From: UBA7703 sp963667195
Lineage (GTDB): Bacteria > Bacillota > Clostridia > Christensenellales > CAG-138
DNA length: 64,000 bases
Direction: 5' to 3'
Assembly: GCA_963667195.1 (NCBI GenBank)
Contig: OY762962.1
Coordinates: 3,038,001-3,102,000, forward strand
The translations under genes were made by a program, and so were the position numbers. The notes beneath the pieces are model-generated. The model saw only the letters and a program-made list of their open reading frames with translations. It was not told where the DNA came from and did not search any database. Below, in pieces: positions 32,245 through 41,224 of this stretch; the stretch's first letter is position 1, and every line of letters begins with the position of its first letter.

Positions 32245-33226
32245 AGAGTTCCCTCAGTCTTTCCGAGATGATCGCGTCGTCAAGGCCGTTGCGCTTCACG
32301 GTTAAGATCAGACGCACGGCTTTTGCTTCGCGATCCCTCGCCAGATAATACCCGACGATCGGGAATATCGTCATGCTCTCGTGCCGGTGATCGTTTACGA
32401 GCGAAAGCAGATAATCGTCTCTCGCTTTTTCGAGCATCGAGATGCTTCCGGTTGCGAGCATGCGATTCAGGCCTTCCTGCAGAGCGCTCTTTGCGACGCT
32501 GGTAGAGATCGCCTTGTTCAGCGTCTCCGCCGAGAGCTCGTAAGCCGCAATCAGCGCTTCCCCGCGAACGCCCGCGCCCGGCAGCAGCACTTCCTTGAGG
32601 TCTTCCTTCTGCGCACCCATGGCGCGCATGCGAAGGAAGGTAATGACGTTGTTGAAATCGCAGAGCGCCGCAAAATATTGCCGCACAAACGGTTCCTTGA
32701 TCGAGCTTGCCGTGCTCAGGCAATGCGCGTGATAGCCGTAGTCGACGTAAACGCTCACAAGCTGCGGTTCCTGCGAAATCTTTAGCTTTGCTTCAAGGCG
32801 GGTCATCGCCTCGCCCATCTCAGCCGGAAGCAGATCATATTTCGCGCTTGAAACCATGGTTTCGAGTTGTTCGCGGGAATAGAGCCCGCCTTCAAGCCAG
32901 TAGAGATCCGTCGTGGAAAGCAGGCGCGCCTTGATCAGAACCTTAAGGTTCTGCGCATCCGTCTGCAGCAAAAACAGATCCGTCAGCCGTGTATCCGGCG
33001 AAAGATCGCGGATCGTCTCGGCGGTCTGTTTGCGAACAGACTCGATCATGCGCTCCGTGTCCTCTCCCGTCGCGTCCGGCAGATTGCCGTATTTCGCGTC
33101 TGCGAGCTGACGAAGCGCATCCTCCAGCGAACCCTCGGCCATGCGGCGGATGGCGTCTCTGCCAAAGAGCGACTTTTCCAGCGCGCTGATGCGCGCGCAA
33201 GCATAGGCGTAGCTTGGCTGTGGCAT
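32237..33226 (-). CDS. ntpC: V-type ATP synthase subunit C
   Basis: Subunit C (equivalent to eukaryotic subunit d) forms the socket that joins the central shaft to the membrane rotor ring. The 329-residue protein starts YAYACARISALEKSLFG, typical of the family, and is almost all helical. The ATG at 33226 follows GGAGGG; the reading frame continues open to 33424 but that part overlaps subunit E and is not homologous. Confidence 0.94.
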   Translation of the reverse strand: MPQPSYAYACARISALEKSLFGRDAIRRMAEGSLEDALRQLADAKYGNLPDATGEDTERMIESVRKQTAETIRDLSPDTRLTDLFLLQTDAQNLKVLIKARLLSTTDLYWLEGGLYSREQLETMVSSAKYDLLPAEMGEAMTRLEAKLKISQEPQLVSVYVDYGYHAHCLSTASSIKEPFVRQYFAALCDFNNVITFLRMRAMGAQKEDLKEVLLPGAGVRGEALIAAYELSAETLNKAISTSVAKSALQEGLNRMLATGSISMLEKARDDYLLSLVNDHRHESMTIFPIVGYYLARDREAKAVRLILTVKRNGLDDAIISERLRELYG

Positions 33227-33242
33227 GAAACCCTCCCTCCGC

Positions 33243-33827
33243 TCAGTCGAAGAGCAGCTGATAGACCGCGGTCTCTTCCGCGTCGCGAACGGTATCCAGA
33301 AGCGAACGGAACGAGCAGTCCTTCTCATAGCCGTCGCCAAGCAGGACGAATCCGCCGTCGATTGCGGCATCGTCCTTTGCGAGCGAAAGCTTCTTTTCCG
33401 GCATGGCGGCAATGATCGCGGCAAGAGACGCGCGATCCGCCTTTGCGGGCAAAACCTGCTCTCCGCCTTCCGCGTGCGCCTGGATCATACGCGCGCAGAT
33501 CTCTTTCCGGTCACTCTGCGGTAGCGTAAGAACGGCGTCATACGCGCGGGTAAACGCGGCATCGATCACAGCTCTCTTTTTCCGGAGCGCGTCCTTTTTT
33601 GCATCCAGCAATGCGCGGGTTTGATAGCCGCCAATCAGGCTCTTTACCGCGCTCGTGCGCTGGCTGGATAGCTCCGCGCGGCGCGCAGAGACGGCCTTCT
33701 CGCTTTCCTTCTGGATACCGAGAATGACCTCCTGCGCTTGGTCGAGCACAGCGCGCGCCTCCTCCTGCGCATCGAGAACGATGCGCTCGGCGAGCTTATT
33801 GGTTCCGAAGATGGTAACTGTAGCCAT
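33243..33827 (-). CDS. ntpE: V-type ATP synthase subunit E
   Basis: Peripheral-stalk subunit E, 194 residues. It has an N-terminal long helix with charged heptads (LDAQEEARAVLDQAQ) that pairs with the G/H subunit, and a C-terminal globular domain that binds the catalytic head. The ATG at 33827 has AAGGAG six bases upstream. It lies 31 bases after the rotor-ring gene. Confidence 0.9.
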   Translation of the reverse strand: MATVTIFGTNKLAERIVLDAQEEARAVLDQAQEVILGIQKESEKAVSARRAELSSQRTSAVKSLIGGYQTRALLDAKKDALRKKRAVIDAAFTRAYDAVLTLPQSDRKEICARMIQAHAEGGEQVLPAKADRASLAAIIAAMPEKKLSLAKDDAAIDGGFVLLGDGYEKDCSFRSLLDTVRDAEETAVYQLLFD

Positions 33828-33858
33828 TGGCTGCTCCTTATCGTGCAAAACCTGTTTC

Positions 33859-34341
33859 TTATCCAATCTTCACGCCGTTGACGAGCAGGAAGGAAATCAG
33901 CAGCGACAGAACCGCGTAGGTTTCCACCATGACGGTCATGAGCATGCCTTTACCAAACTCTTCCGGTTTCTTTGCAACGAGGTTGATGCCGGCGACGGCA
34001 ACCTTGCCTTGCGCGATTGCAGAAAGCCAGCCGCCGAATGCCGCAGGACAAGCGGCAAAGAGCAGGTTCAGGCCGTTCGTTACGGTGACCGCTTGCACGG
34101 CACCGCCGAGAAGTCCCGCTTTGGTCGCGATAACAAACGCGATCAGGAGGCCGTAGATGCCCTGCGTACCCGGCAGAAGCTGCAACAGCAGGCAGGAGCC
34201 GAAACGATCCGGATCTTCCGAAACCACGCCGGCCGCGGCCTGACCCGCCATACCGACGCCGATTGCGCTGCCGATGCCCGCCAGTGCTGCGGAGAGAACT
34301 GCGGCTGCTGCCGCCAATACGATGCCCAAATTGATTTCCAT
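33859..34341 (-). CDS. ntpK: V-type ATP synthase subunit K (rotor proteolipid, Na+-type residues)
   Basis: The 160-residue membrane rotor subunit has four transmembrane helices from two duplicated hairpins. The ligands that bind sodium in Enterococcus hirae NtpK appear in the same context here: Leu56, Thr59, Gln60 and Tyr63 in L-L-P-G-T-Q-G-I-Y-G, Gln111 in AIAQGK, and the carboxylate Glu140 in MVETYA. Proton-type rings usually lack this Gln/Thr set. This suggests a sodium-coupled enzyme. It is the third gene of the operon and encodes the subunit needed in greatest number. Confidence 0.96.
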   Translation of the reverse strand: MEINLGIVLAAAAAVLSAALAGIGSAIGVGMAGQAAAGVVSEDPDRFGSCLLLQLLPGTQGIYGLLIAFVIATKAGLLGGAVQAVTVTNGLNLLFAACPAAFGGWLSAIAQGKVAVAGINLVAKKPEEFGKGMLMTVMVETYAVLSLLISFLLVNGVKIG

Positions 34342-34423
34342 CAGTGAAATCCTCCTTCAACTACGATCGTTTTATGCGATAGGTTTTTTCATCAAACGAA
34401 TCTGGAACATGAAATCCAATTCG

Positions 34424-36373
34424 TTATTTTCCGATTGACGGAACGTTTTCCGTGATGCGCACGTGCTTGGTTCGATAGCCAAGCGGTTTGAATGCCCTGC
34501 CGCCTGCCTCGTAAAACTTGCCGAAGAACTCGACGTACTGGAGTCTCGCGGTGTGCACGAATGCGCCGAGCGTGTTGATTGCAAGGCCAAACGCGTGCAG
34601 TGCGGCAAGCAGCGCGCTTCCGATGAGAATGCCCAGTATCTTCAGAATAATATTGGGTGAAGTCATCAGCATGCTGCAAAGATCGTTAAACACGGTCGCG
34701 ATAACGCCCGTGGCAACACCCAGCGCGAAGAGACGCGAGTATGACAAAACGTCCGAGAGGTAACCGGAGATCTGGTAGAGTTCGAACAGTCCCTGCGCGG
34801 TTCTGCCAACGGGGTTCTTCGCCTCTCTGCCCTTAAAGAGCAACAGCGTAACCGCGCCCAGAATCGCCATATACATGCCGATCTTTCCGACGATTGCCGG
34901 TACACCTGCAACCGCGCTGCCAACGCCGAACACGACAAGCCCGATCAGCACAAACACCCAGGAGAGCGTATCGTAGATAGCGGTTCTCCAGTCTCCGCGC
35001 GAAAACGCCACCTTGATCTTGAGCCCGAGTCCAAAGAGAATATGTAAAAATCCCAATCCGAAACAGATAATCAGCATTCCGATCGGGTCTGTCATGGGAT
35101 CGAGGATCAGTGGGAACTTGTTTACCGTGCCAAACAGCACATCGAAATCCATACCAAAGAACGTTCCGATCAACACGCCCCACACGACCGTTGACAGTCC
35201 GCCCCAGAACAGCACCCAGGCAAAGCCTGCCGTTCCGCCGGTTGGTTTCTTGAGCTTGATGAAGAGGAAGCACAGCAACGACAGCACGAGACCGTACCCC
35301 GAGTCGCTGAGCATCATGCCAAACAGCAACACATAAAACGGCGCCATATACGGCGTCGCGTCAATTCCCTTCGGATCGGGTCGCGAATAGAGATTTGTCA
35401 CCTGTTCAAACGGCGTAACGAATGCGCTGTTTTCTACGAACGAAGGTGGAACCTCGTTCTCCTCCGGCTCGCGCACGTCGAGATAGAATGCATCAGTCAC
35501 CTTCGAAACCGCCTGCTGCACGTCCGCCTCGCGATCCGCAGGCAGCCAGCCTTCGAGGTGGAATGTCGCGTCCGAGCGCTCCAGCTCCGCAGCGGCGAGC
35601 GCGCGGTCACGCTCGATGACAGCCGCGTCATACGCGCCTTCGATCAGCGCGTTCTGACCCGTTGCCGCATCGCGGATTTCGTCCTCCAGCTCAACCTTCT
35701 TCGCTTGCAGCGTTCTGTTTTTCTCGGAGAGTTCCTCCATCGCTTCCGCGGGCGTGCCCGGCATCTTCGGAAATACGAAGTCCGCCCACTCCAGCGACTT
35801 GAGGAAGTTGGAGACGCTCTTTGCCTCGTCGATCGGGCAGGCGATCACGCAGGTGCGCTCAACGCCTTCATTGAAGAGCTGATACTCCGTCGTGGCGTCG
35901 ATGCTCTCCAGCTTCTCGACATCGGAAGCTGCAATCAATCCGGTAAAATATTTGACGTGCTTACTCATGCTATACGTCTGCATGTCCGCAGGAAACGCGC
36001 TCCAAGGACGCAGCGTATTGATCAGTGTTTCGTTTTTGTCGATCTCCGACTTCGTCGCGGAAAGCTCGCGGTTGAGTGTACTGAAGCGTTCCGAGAGCGC
36101 GGTCGCTTCCGGAAGCATGTCAAAAAGCTCCTCTGCCTTTGCCTCTTGCAGAGCAGCGAGAAATCCTTTTTTAAGTGCGAAAGGTTTGACGGTCTTCATC
36201 GCGTCGCTGAGCTGCTGCATGCGCGCCTGCGCGCGCTCAAGCGCCGCCTGCGCCGCGTTATCCTGTCCGCTGGAGATGACCTCTACCGCGCAAATTGCCT
36301 GCAGCGCGTTTAAGATTGCCGCTTCGTCGTCTTTGTGTGCGACGAGCGTCATTCGCTTCATAGAAACGATCAT
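34424..36373 (-). CDS. ntpI: V-type ATP synthase subunit I
   Basis: Membrane stator subunit I (a-type), 649 residues. The soluble N-terminal half (about 1-320) has coiled coils that anchor the peripheral stalks; the C-terminal half has about seven or eight membrane helices forming the ion half-channels. The functional segment DVLSYSRLFALGVATGVI contains the Arg that faces the rotor Glu. It overlaps the upstream G/H subunit by four bases (ATGA). The 82-base gap before subunit K is the most likely place for RNA processing or differential expression. Confidence 0.95.
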   Translation of the reverse strand: MIVSMKRMTLVAHKDDEAAILNALQAICAVEVISSGQDNAAQAALERAQARMQQLSDAMKTVKPFALKKGFLAALQEAKAEELFDMLPEATALSERFSTLNRELSATKSEIDKNETLINTLRPWSAFPADMQTYSMSKHVKYFTGLIAASDVEKLESIDATTEYQLFNEGVERTCVIACPIDEAKSVSNFLKSLEWADFVFPKMPGTPAEAMEELSEKNRTLQAKKVELEDEIRDAATGQNALIEGAYDAAVIERDRALAAAELERSDATFHLEGWLPADREADVQQAVSKVTDAFYLDVREPEENEVPPSFVENSAFVTPFEQVTNLYSRPDPKGIDATPYMAPFYVLLFGMMLSDSGYGLVLSLLCFLFIKLKKPTGGTAGFAWVLFWGGLSTVVWGVLIGTFFGMDFDVLFGTVNKFPLILDPMTDPIGMLIICFGLGFLHILFGLGLKIKVAFSRGDWRTAIYDTLSWVFVLIGLVVFGVGSAVAGVPAIVGKIGMYMAILGAVTLLLFKGREAKNPVGRTAQGLFELYQISGYLSDVLSYSRLFALGVATGVIATVFNDLCSMLMTSPNIILKILGILIGSALLAALHAFGLAINTLGAFVHTARLQYVEFFGKFYEAGGRAFKPLGYRTKHVRITENVPSIGK

Positions 36374-36684
36374 GCCGTTTTCGTCACCTTATCTACGAGA
36401 TAGGATACGGCTTTGTCCAGCCGTGTGTTTGCATTGGAGCAGAGCGCGTCTGCTTCCTGTTCCAGCTGCGCGAGCATATTGCCGGACAAGCGCTCGCCTT
36501 CCAGCTTCGCTTTGTCCAACTCGGCCTGTAGGGTTTCGCGTGCTTCCTCTTCGAGTCGGGAAAGCGCTTTTTGCGCGTCTTCCTTCGCTTGAAGCGTCCG
36601 TTCGCGCGCCTGTAGCGCGGCGTTTTGACGGATCTCTTCCGCCTGCTGCTCCGCGTTTGCGATTTCTTCTATGACCGATCGCAT
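36370..36684 (-). CDS. ntpF: V-type ATP synthase peripheral-stalk subunit G/H
   Basis: The first gene of the operon encodes a 104-residue, almost entirely coiled-coil protein (IANAEQQAEEIRQNA and later heptads) that pairs with subunit E to form the peripheral stalks. The ATG at 36684 has GGAGG six bases upstream; residues read further upstream are hydrophobic and not conserved. Operon order is G/H-I-K-E-C-F-A-B-D, the same as Enterococcus ntpFIKECGABD. Confidence 0.85.
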   Translation of the reverse strand: MRSVIEEIANAEQQAEEIRQNAALQARERTLQAKEDAQKALSRLEEEARETLQAELDKAKLEGERLSGNMLAQLEQEADALCSNANTRLDKAVSYLVDKVTKTA

Positions 36685-36814
36685 GCTTGCCCTCCGAACT
36701 AACAATCGTATTATGCGTATCAAAAACAACGTGAAATTAAGGAAGATGAGCCTATAACGTTTTCATCTTAACATAACCTTTTGCGTATTTGAAATAGATT
36801 TACATGAAAAATTT

Positions 36815-36820
36815 AGTATA
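36815..36820 (-). promoter_or_regulatory. Candidate -10 of the V-ATPase operon in an AT-rich leader
   Basis: The AT-rich stretch 36760-36870 contains TATACT on the minus strand (36820-36815), but no good -35. If used, the leader before the first gene would be about 125 bases. No riboswitch class was recognised. Confidence 0.3.
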
Positions 36821-36880
36821 TAAACAAGATAAATTGATTATGAGAAGAATTCTTTGTATCTGAGAGGTGGTTCAAAAAAC

Positions 36881-36930
36881 TGAAAAACGCAAGGCGTACG
36901 GACGGTGAAAACCCTCCGCACGCCTGCGTT
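36881..36930 (-). terminator. Terminator after upp
   Basis: Minus strand AACGCAGGCGTGCGG and CCGTACGCCTTGCGTT form a long stem with two mismatches, then TTTTTCAGTTTTTT. It separates upp from the V-type ATPase operon. Confidence 0.8.
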
Positions 36931-36954
36931 GAATCACGATCGTCGGCTCAACTT

Positions 36955-37584
36955 TTATTTGGTTCCAAAGAGGCGGTCGCCAGCATCGCCAAGGCCGGGC
37001 ACGATATAGCCGTGGTCATTGAGCTTTTCATCGATGTGCGCCACATAGATGTCCACGTCCGGATGCGCGGCCTGCATGGCGGCGAGTCCTTCCGGCGCGG
37101 CAATCAGGCTCACGAAGCGGATGCTCGAAACCTTGTTCTCCTTGAGGATGTGGATGGCTTCGATGCCGGAGTTGCCGGTGGCGAGCATCGGGTCCACGAT
37201 GATGGTTTCGCGCTCTGCGATGTCCTGCGGCAGCTTGCAATAGTAGCCGGTAGGCATCAGCGTGTCGGGATTGCGATAGAGGCCGATGTGGCCGACTTTC
37301 GCGTTGGGAATCAGGCTCATGATGCCGTCCGCCATACCGAGGCCTGCGCGGAGAATCGGAATGACCGCGATTTTCTCGTTTGCGAGTGTCTGTACGGTGG
37401 TCTTGCAGATCGGCGTTTCAATCTCGATTTCCTTGAGCTCGAGATCGCGCGTGACTTCGTAAGCCATGAGCATTGCAAGCTCGTATACGAGTTCACGAAA
37501 CGCCTTGCAGCCGGTGTCCTTGTCGCGCAGAAGCGAAAGCTTGTGCTGCACGAGCGGGTGGTCGATGGTGGTAACTTTTGACAT
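36955..37584 (-). CDS. upp: Uracil phosphoribosyltransferase
   Basis: Upp converts uracil and PRPP to UMP in pyrimidine salvage. The 209-residue protein is full length, with the PRPP-binding loop VDPMLATGNSGIEA and the uracil-binding C-terminal block HGYIVPGLGDAGDRLFGTK. An AGGAGG site precedes the ATG. It follows rpiB with 12 bases between and ends at a strong terminator. In Bacillus and many Clostridia the next operon downstream of upp is the F-type ATP synthase. Confidence 0.98.
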   Translation of the reverse strand: MSKVTTIDHPLVQHKLSLLRDKDTGCKAFRELVYELAMLMAYEVTRDLELKEIEIETPICKTTVQTLANEKIAVIPILRAGLGMADGIMSLIPNAKVGHIGLYRNPDTLMPTGYYCKLPQDIAERETIIVDPMLATGNSGIEAIHILKENKVSSIRFVSLIAAPEGLAAMQAAHPDVDIYVAHIDEKLNDHGYIVPGLGDAGDRLFGTK

Positions 37585-37596
37585 GGGTGAGCCTCC

Positions 37597-38043
37597 TTAG
37601 TGCGTTTTTTCGTAAGCGGAAATTTTATCGATTCTGCGCTGGTGCCGTTCGCCGTGGGAAAACGGTTCGCTCAGCCAGATATCTACAATGCCTTTTGCGC
37701 GCACAACGGTGGTGACGTTTGCGCCGAGAGCAAGCATGTTGGTGTCGTTGTGTTCGCGCGTCATCTTCGCGGAGTATTCGTCGGTCACCAGTGCGCAGCG
37801 AATGCCGTGCACCTTGTTTGCCGCGATGCTTACACCGATGCCCGTCGTGCAGATCACGATGCCGCGTTCGAATTCTCCGCGCGCGACTCCCTCCGCAACC
37901 GGAAAGACGTAGTCGGGATAGTCGATGCTGTTTCTATCGTAGGAACCGAAGTCCTTCACCTCGTGTCCCTCCTCGCGCAAATAGGCGACGATGGCTTCCT
38001 TGAGGTCAAATCCGCCGTGGTCACAGCCGATACCAATCTTCAT
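37597..38043 (-). CDS. rpiB: Ribose 5-phosphate isomerase B
   Basis: RpiB interconverts ribose 5-phosphate and ribulose 5-phosphate in the pentose phosphate pathway. The 148-residue protein opens MKIGIGCDHGGFDLKEAI and contains the catalytic Cys loop ICTTGIGVSIAANK and the block HNDTNMLALGAN. It lies between the Sua5 gene and upp in the conserved rho-to-upp gene string. Confidence 0.96.
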   Translation of the reverse strand: MKIGIGCDHGGFDLKEAIVAYLREEGHEVKDFGSYDRNSIDYPDYVFPVAEGVARGEFERGIVICTTGIGVSIAANKVHGIRCALVTDEYSAKMTREHNDTNMLALGANVTTVVRAKGIVDIWLSEPFSHGERHQRRIDKISAYEKTH

Positions 38044-38110
38044 TTCTTCTCTTCCTTTCTCTCTCTAACGTGGTTTGCGTTCTATGTTCAAACTTTGCTT
38101 GTAGTCGTCT

Positions 38111-39193
38111 TTACGATTCCTTTGTTGCGTCGATCACATGGAACCCCGCCGCGCGCAGGAGCCGGTTCATATACGCTAATCCCTCGTCTTCCGCGGGAAT
38201 TCCTTCGGCGAGGATCAGATCCGCGCGCGTATCCATGTCCCTCAACGCGGAAAAGAGGCTTGCACAGAGCGTCTCCGGCTCGTTGCGATCGCCAAGCACC
38301 AGATGGCGCTTGCCGCGATAAAACGGTTTTGTTTGCTCCGTCGCGGCGATTTCGACCGATTTCCCCTCGGCTTCCGCCTCGCGGTAGAGCGCGTTGATGC
38401 GCTTTGCGGTCTGCTCCGGATTGCCTTGAACAACGATTACCTCGGCGGACGGCGCATAGTGCTGATATTTCATGCCCGGCGAGGCCGCGACTTCGCCCGC
38501 CTTCATGGGGTTTAGGATGCTCGAACTGACTTGCACTTCGCCGATGACCGCCGCGAGCATCTCGCGCGTGATCGCACCCGGACGCAGAATCGTAGGTTCG
38601 CCGACCAGCGAGAGCACGGTCGATTCCACGCCGTATTTGCACGGGCCTCCGTCGATGATCAGCGGAATCCTGCCGCCCAAATCGTCTAATACGTGTTGTG
38701 CGGTCGTGGGGCTCGGCCTGCCGGAGCGGTTCGCGCTCGGCGCCGCGATGGGTACGCCGGATTTTGCGATCAGCGCCCGCGCGGTCTTGTTTTGCGGCAT
38801 GCGAACGGCAACGGTGTTAAGCCCTGCGATCACTTCGTCCGGTACGAGATCGCTCTTTGGCGCAACAATCGTCAGCGGCCCCGGCCAGAAGGTATCCATC
38901 AGAATCTGTGCCTGCTTCGGAATCCTGCTCCAAAGCTGGCGTACATCGCTCTTTTTTGCGACGTGCTCGATCAGCGGATTGTCCGAGGGTCTACCCTTTG
39001 CCGCGAAGATCTTCGCGACTGCTTCTCCGTTGAGTCCGTCCGCACCGAGGCCGTAGACCGTCTCGGTCGGAAAGGCGACCAGCTCCCCCGCCTGAATCAG
39101 CTTTGCGCCCTGTATCGTGCCCGCTTCCTCTTGCCGGATCGCGTTGATCACTTCGGTGTCAAACGCGGGCAGAGTGTCGTTGTTGCTCTTCAT
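38111..39193 (-). CDS. tsaC: L-threonylcarbamoyladenylate synthase (Sua5/YwlC type)
   Basis: Makes threonylcarbamoyl-AMP from threonine, bicarbonate and ATP for the t6A37 modification of ANN-decoding tRNAs. The 360-residue protein is the two-domain Sua5 form: a YrdC domain (about 15-220; FPTETVYGLGADG, KGRPSDNPL, PSANRSGRPSPT) joined to a C-terminal Sua5 domain (about 240-355) after the linker SPGMKYQHYAP. It starts one base after the prfA stop, so it is part of the same operon. Confidence 0.96.
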   Translation of the reverse strand: MKSNNDTLPAFDTEVINAIRQEEAGTIQGAKLIQAGELVAFPTETVYGLGADGLNGEAVAKIFAAKGRPSDNPLIEHVAKKSDVRQLWSRIPKQAQILMDTFWPGPLTIVAPKSDLVPDEVIAGLNTVAVRMPQNKTARALIAKSGVPIAAPSANRSGRPSPTTAQHVLDDLGGRIPLIIDGGPCKYGVESTVLSLVGEPTILRPGAITREMLAAVIGEVQVSSSILNPMKAGEVAASPGMKYQHYAPSAEVIVVQGNPEQTAKRINALYREAEAEGKSVEIAATEQTKPFYRGKRHLVLGDRNEPETLCASLFSALRDMDTRADLILAEGIPAEDEGLAYMNRLLRAAGFHVIDATKES

Positions 39194-39194
39194 A

Positions 39195-40268
39195 TCAGTC
39201 CGATTCCCCGGCGAGCATTTCGCTTCGCTCGGCGACGCTCAGCGCGTCCAGCATCTCGTCCATGTCTCCGTCCAGAAACGCGTCCAGCTTATACAGCGTT
39301 AGTCCGATACGGTGATCCGTCACGCGTCCCTGCGGAAAATTATACGTGCGGATTCGCTCGCTGCGGTCGCCGGAGCCGATTTGGCTCTTACGCGCGCCCG
39401 CGCGCTGCTCCGCCTGCTGGCTTGCGTAATAATCGTACAGGCGGCTTTTGAGCACACGAATCGCTTGCTCTTTGTTTTTCAGTTGCGATTTCTCGTCCTG
39501 ACAGGAGACGACCATACCGGTCGGCAGGTGCGTGATGCGAATTGCGCTCTCGGTCTTGTTGACGTGCTGACCGCCGGCGCCGCTGCTGCGATAAGTATCG
39601 ATCCGAAGATCGGTGTCCTTGATTTCGATCTGAACGTCGTCCACCTCCGGCAGTACGGCGACAGTCGCCGCGCTGGTGTGAATGCGTCCCTGCGATTCCG
39701 TCTCCGGCACACGCTGGACGCGATGAACGCCGCTTTCGAATTTGAGTCTACTAAACGCACCGTGCTTGCCGCCGATGGAGAGCACGACCTCTTTCACGCC
39801 GCCCATGTCCGTGAGATTGCTGGAAAGGTATTCCACCTTGTAGCCATGGCGTTCGGCATATCGAAGATACATGCGTAGGAGATCCGCACCGAAGAGCGAG
39901 GCTTCGTCTCCGCCCGTTCCCGCGCGAATTTCGAGAATCACGTCCCGCTCATCGTTCGGGTCTTTCGGCAGGATCAGAAGATGCAGTTGCTTATCGAGAG
40001 AATCCAGTTTCTCTTCGAGCTCTTCAATCTCTGCGTGAACCAGCTCTTTCATCTCGCTGTCGAGATGCTCGTTTTGTAAGGCTTTGCAGTTATCCAACGC
40101 GCTCTGCACCGCAACATATTCGTCAAACGCAAGAACAATCTCTTCGAGCGAAGCCCGCTCCTTCACCATTTCGCGCCAGGCGTCTTTATCCGCCATCGCG
40201 TCCGGTGAGGCAAGCTTCTCCGAGAGAAATTCAAAGCGTAGTTTGATTCCCTGTAGTTTATCGATCAT
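39195..40268 (-). CDS. prfA: Peptide chain release factor 1
   Basis: RF1 reads UAA and UAG stop codons and triggers peptide release. The 357-residue protein shows the anticodon-like P-x-T tripeptide (Pro188-Glu-Thr190 within RVPETESQGRIHTS) and the catalytic GGQ at 232-234. The Gln of GGQ is the target of PrmC, encoded directly upstream in the operon. Normal length, no frameshift. Confidence 0.98.
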   Translation of the reverse strand: MIDKLQGIKLRFEFLSEKLASPDAMADKDAWREMVKERASLEEIVLAFDEYVAVQSALDNCKALQNEHLDSEMKELVHAEIEELEEKLDSLDKQLHLLILPKDPNDERDVILEIRAGTGGDEASLFGADLLRMYLRYAERHGYKVEYLSSNLTDMGGVKEVVLSIGGKHGAFSRLKFESGVHRVQRVPETESQGRIHTSAATVAVLPEVDDVQIEIKDTDLRIDTYRSSGAGGQHVNKTESAIRITHLPTGMVVSCQDEKSQLKNKEQAIRVLKSRLYDYYASQQAEQRAGARKSQIGSGDRSERIRTYNFPQGRVTDHRIGLTLYKLDAFLDGDMDEMLDALSVAERSEMLAGESD

Positions 40269-40368
40269 GGTCCCTCCGGTGTTCGGGCCTATTTTCGCTC
40301 CGGCCCGTGCCGCCCGCAGATCGGTCTTGCGGGTTAGCTATCTTTGCTTCGAACGAAGCCTAGTTTGA

Positions 40369-41193
40369 TCAGTTTGGCTCGACGACCAGCACACGCGGAT
40401 TGCCCGCAAGGTCGTTGAGCACGTATGTTTTCGCCGCAAAGAGCTCAGCTGCAGTTTCCGCCTGCGTGCTGCCGATTTCGAGTAGTAGCACGCCGCCGGC
40501 GTTTAGGTGCGCTTGATATTCCTTCGCGATTCTGCGGAAAAAATCGAGTCCATCCGCTCCACCGTAGAGTGCAAGCGCGGGTTCAAACGAAACCTCTTTT
40601 TGCAGGTGCTCCATGTCTTCCTTCGAAAGATAAGGCGGATTGCAGCAGATGAGGTCGAACGTTCCATCGATCTGATGAAATAAATCGCTCTCCACGAATG
40701 TGACCTTCACTTCGTTGAGTGCCGCGTTTTCCTGCGCCAACTCCAGCGCATCCACGCTGATGTCGGAAGCCGTCACGGAAATCTGCGCGTGTTTCGCAAT
40801 TGAGACCGCGATGCAGCCGCTACCGGTACAAAGGTCGAAACAGGTTTGATAGCCGCGCTTCTGAATCATCGAAATTGCGGTTTCAACCATAAGCTCCGTG
40901 TCCTGCCGCGGAATCAGCGCGCGCTCGTCCACATAGAACGGAAGCCCGTAGAACTCCCATTCGCCGAGGATGTATTGCAGCGGTTGGCCGGAGAGTCGCT
41001 GTTCGACGAGATCGCCGATCATGGACATCTGCTCCTCGGTCACCTGAACCCAGCTATGCACGGCGAGTGCGGAGGTCTCTGCGCCGATCACGGCGGCTAC
41101 GATCTCCTTCGCCTGCTGCAATGCCTCCTCACCCGCAACGGGTTCGAGGCGCAGTTTGCAGAGGCGCACCACTTCGGAAACCGGAATTGTCAC
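40369..41193 (-). CDS. prmC: Release factor glutamine methyltransferase
   Basis: PrmC methylates the Gln of the GGQ motif in release factors. The 274-residue protein has the SAM-binding block FDLCTGSGCIAVSIA (119-133) and the catalytic NPPY at 185-188. The start is a GTG at 41193 with AGGAG ten bases upstream. It lies 31 bases after the DUF1385 gene. The 100-base gap to prfA holds small GC-rich inverted repeats but no convincing terminator. Confidence 0.95.
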   Translation of the reverse strand: MTIPVSEVVRLCKLRLEPVAGEEALQQAKEIVAAVIGAETSALAVHSWVQVTEEQMSMIGDLVEQRLSGQPLQYILGEWEFYGLPFYVDERALIPRQDTELMVETAISMIQKRGYQTCFDLCTGSGCIAVSIAKHAQISVTASDISVDALELAQENAALNEVKVTFVESDLFHQIDGTFDLICCNPPYLSKEDMEHLQKEVSFEPALALYGGADGLDFFRRIAKEYQAHLNAGGVLLLEIGSTQAETAAELFAAKTYVLNDLAGNPRVLVVEPN

Positions 41194-41224
41194 AAAAATC
41201 AGGCTCCTTTTTCACGAAATCCGT

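Noticed and set aside
30124..32271. Long open frame of 715 codons on the plus strand
   Set aside because: It lies opposite the highly conserved V-ATPase A, F and part of C genes, shows no recognisable domain or ribosome site, and is explained by GC-biased codon use of the real genes. The same holds for plus-strand frames at 1786-2946, 15262-16701 and 7696-8970.
33227..33424. N-terminal extension of V-ATPase subunit C
   Set aside because: The frame is open but lies inside subunit E, is Arg/Ser-rich and not conserved; the ATG at 33226 has a strong ribosome site. Similar false extensions occur ahead of era (14380-14544) and divIC (44744-44971).
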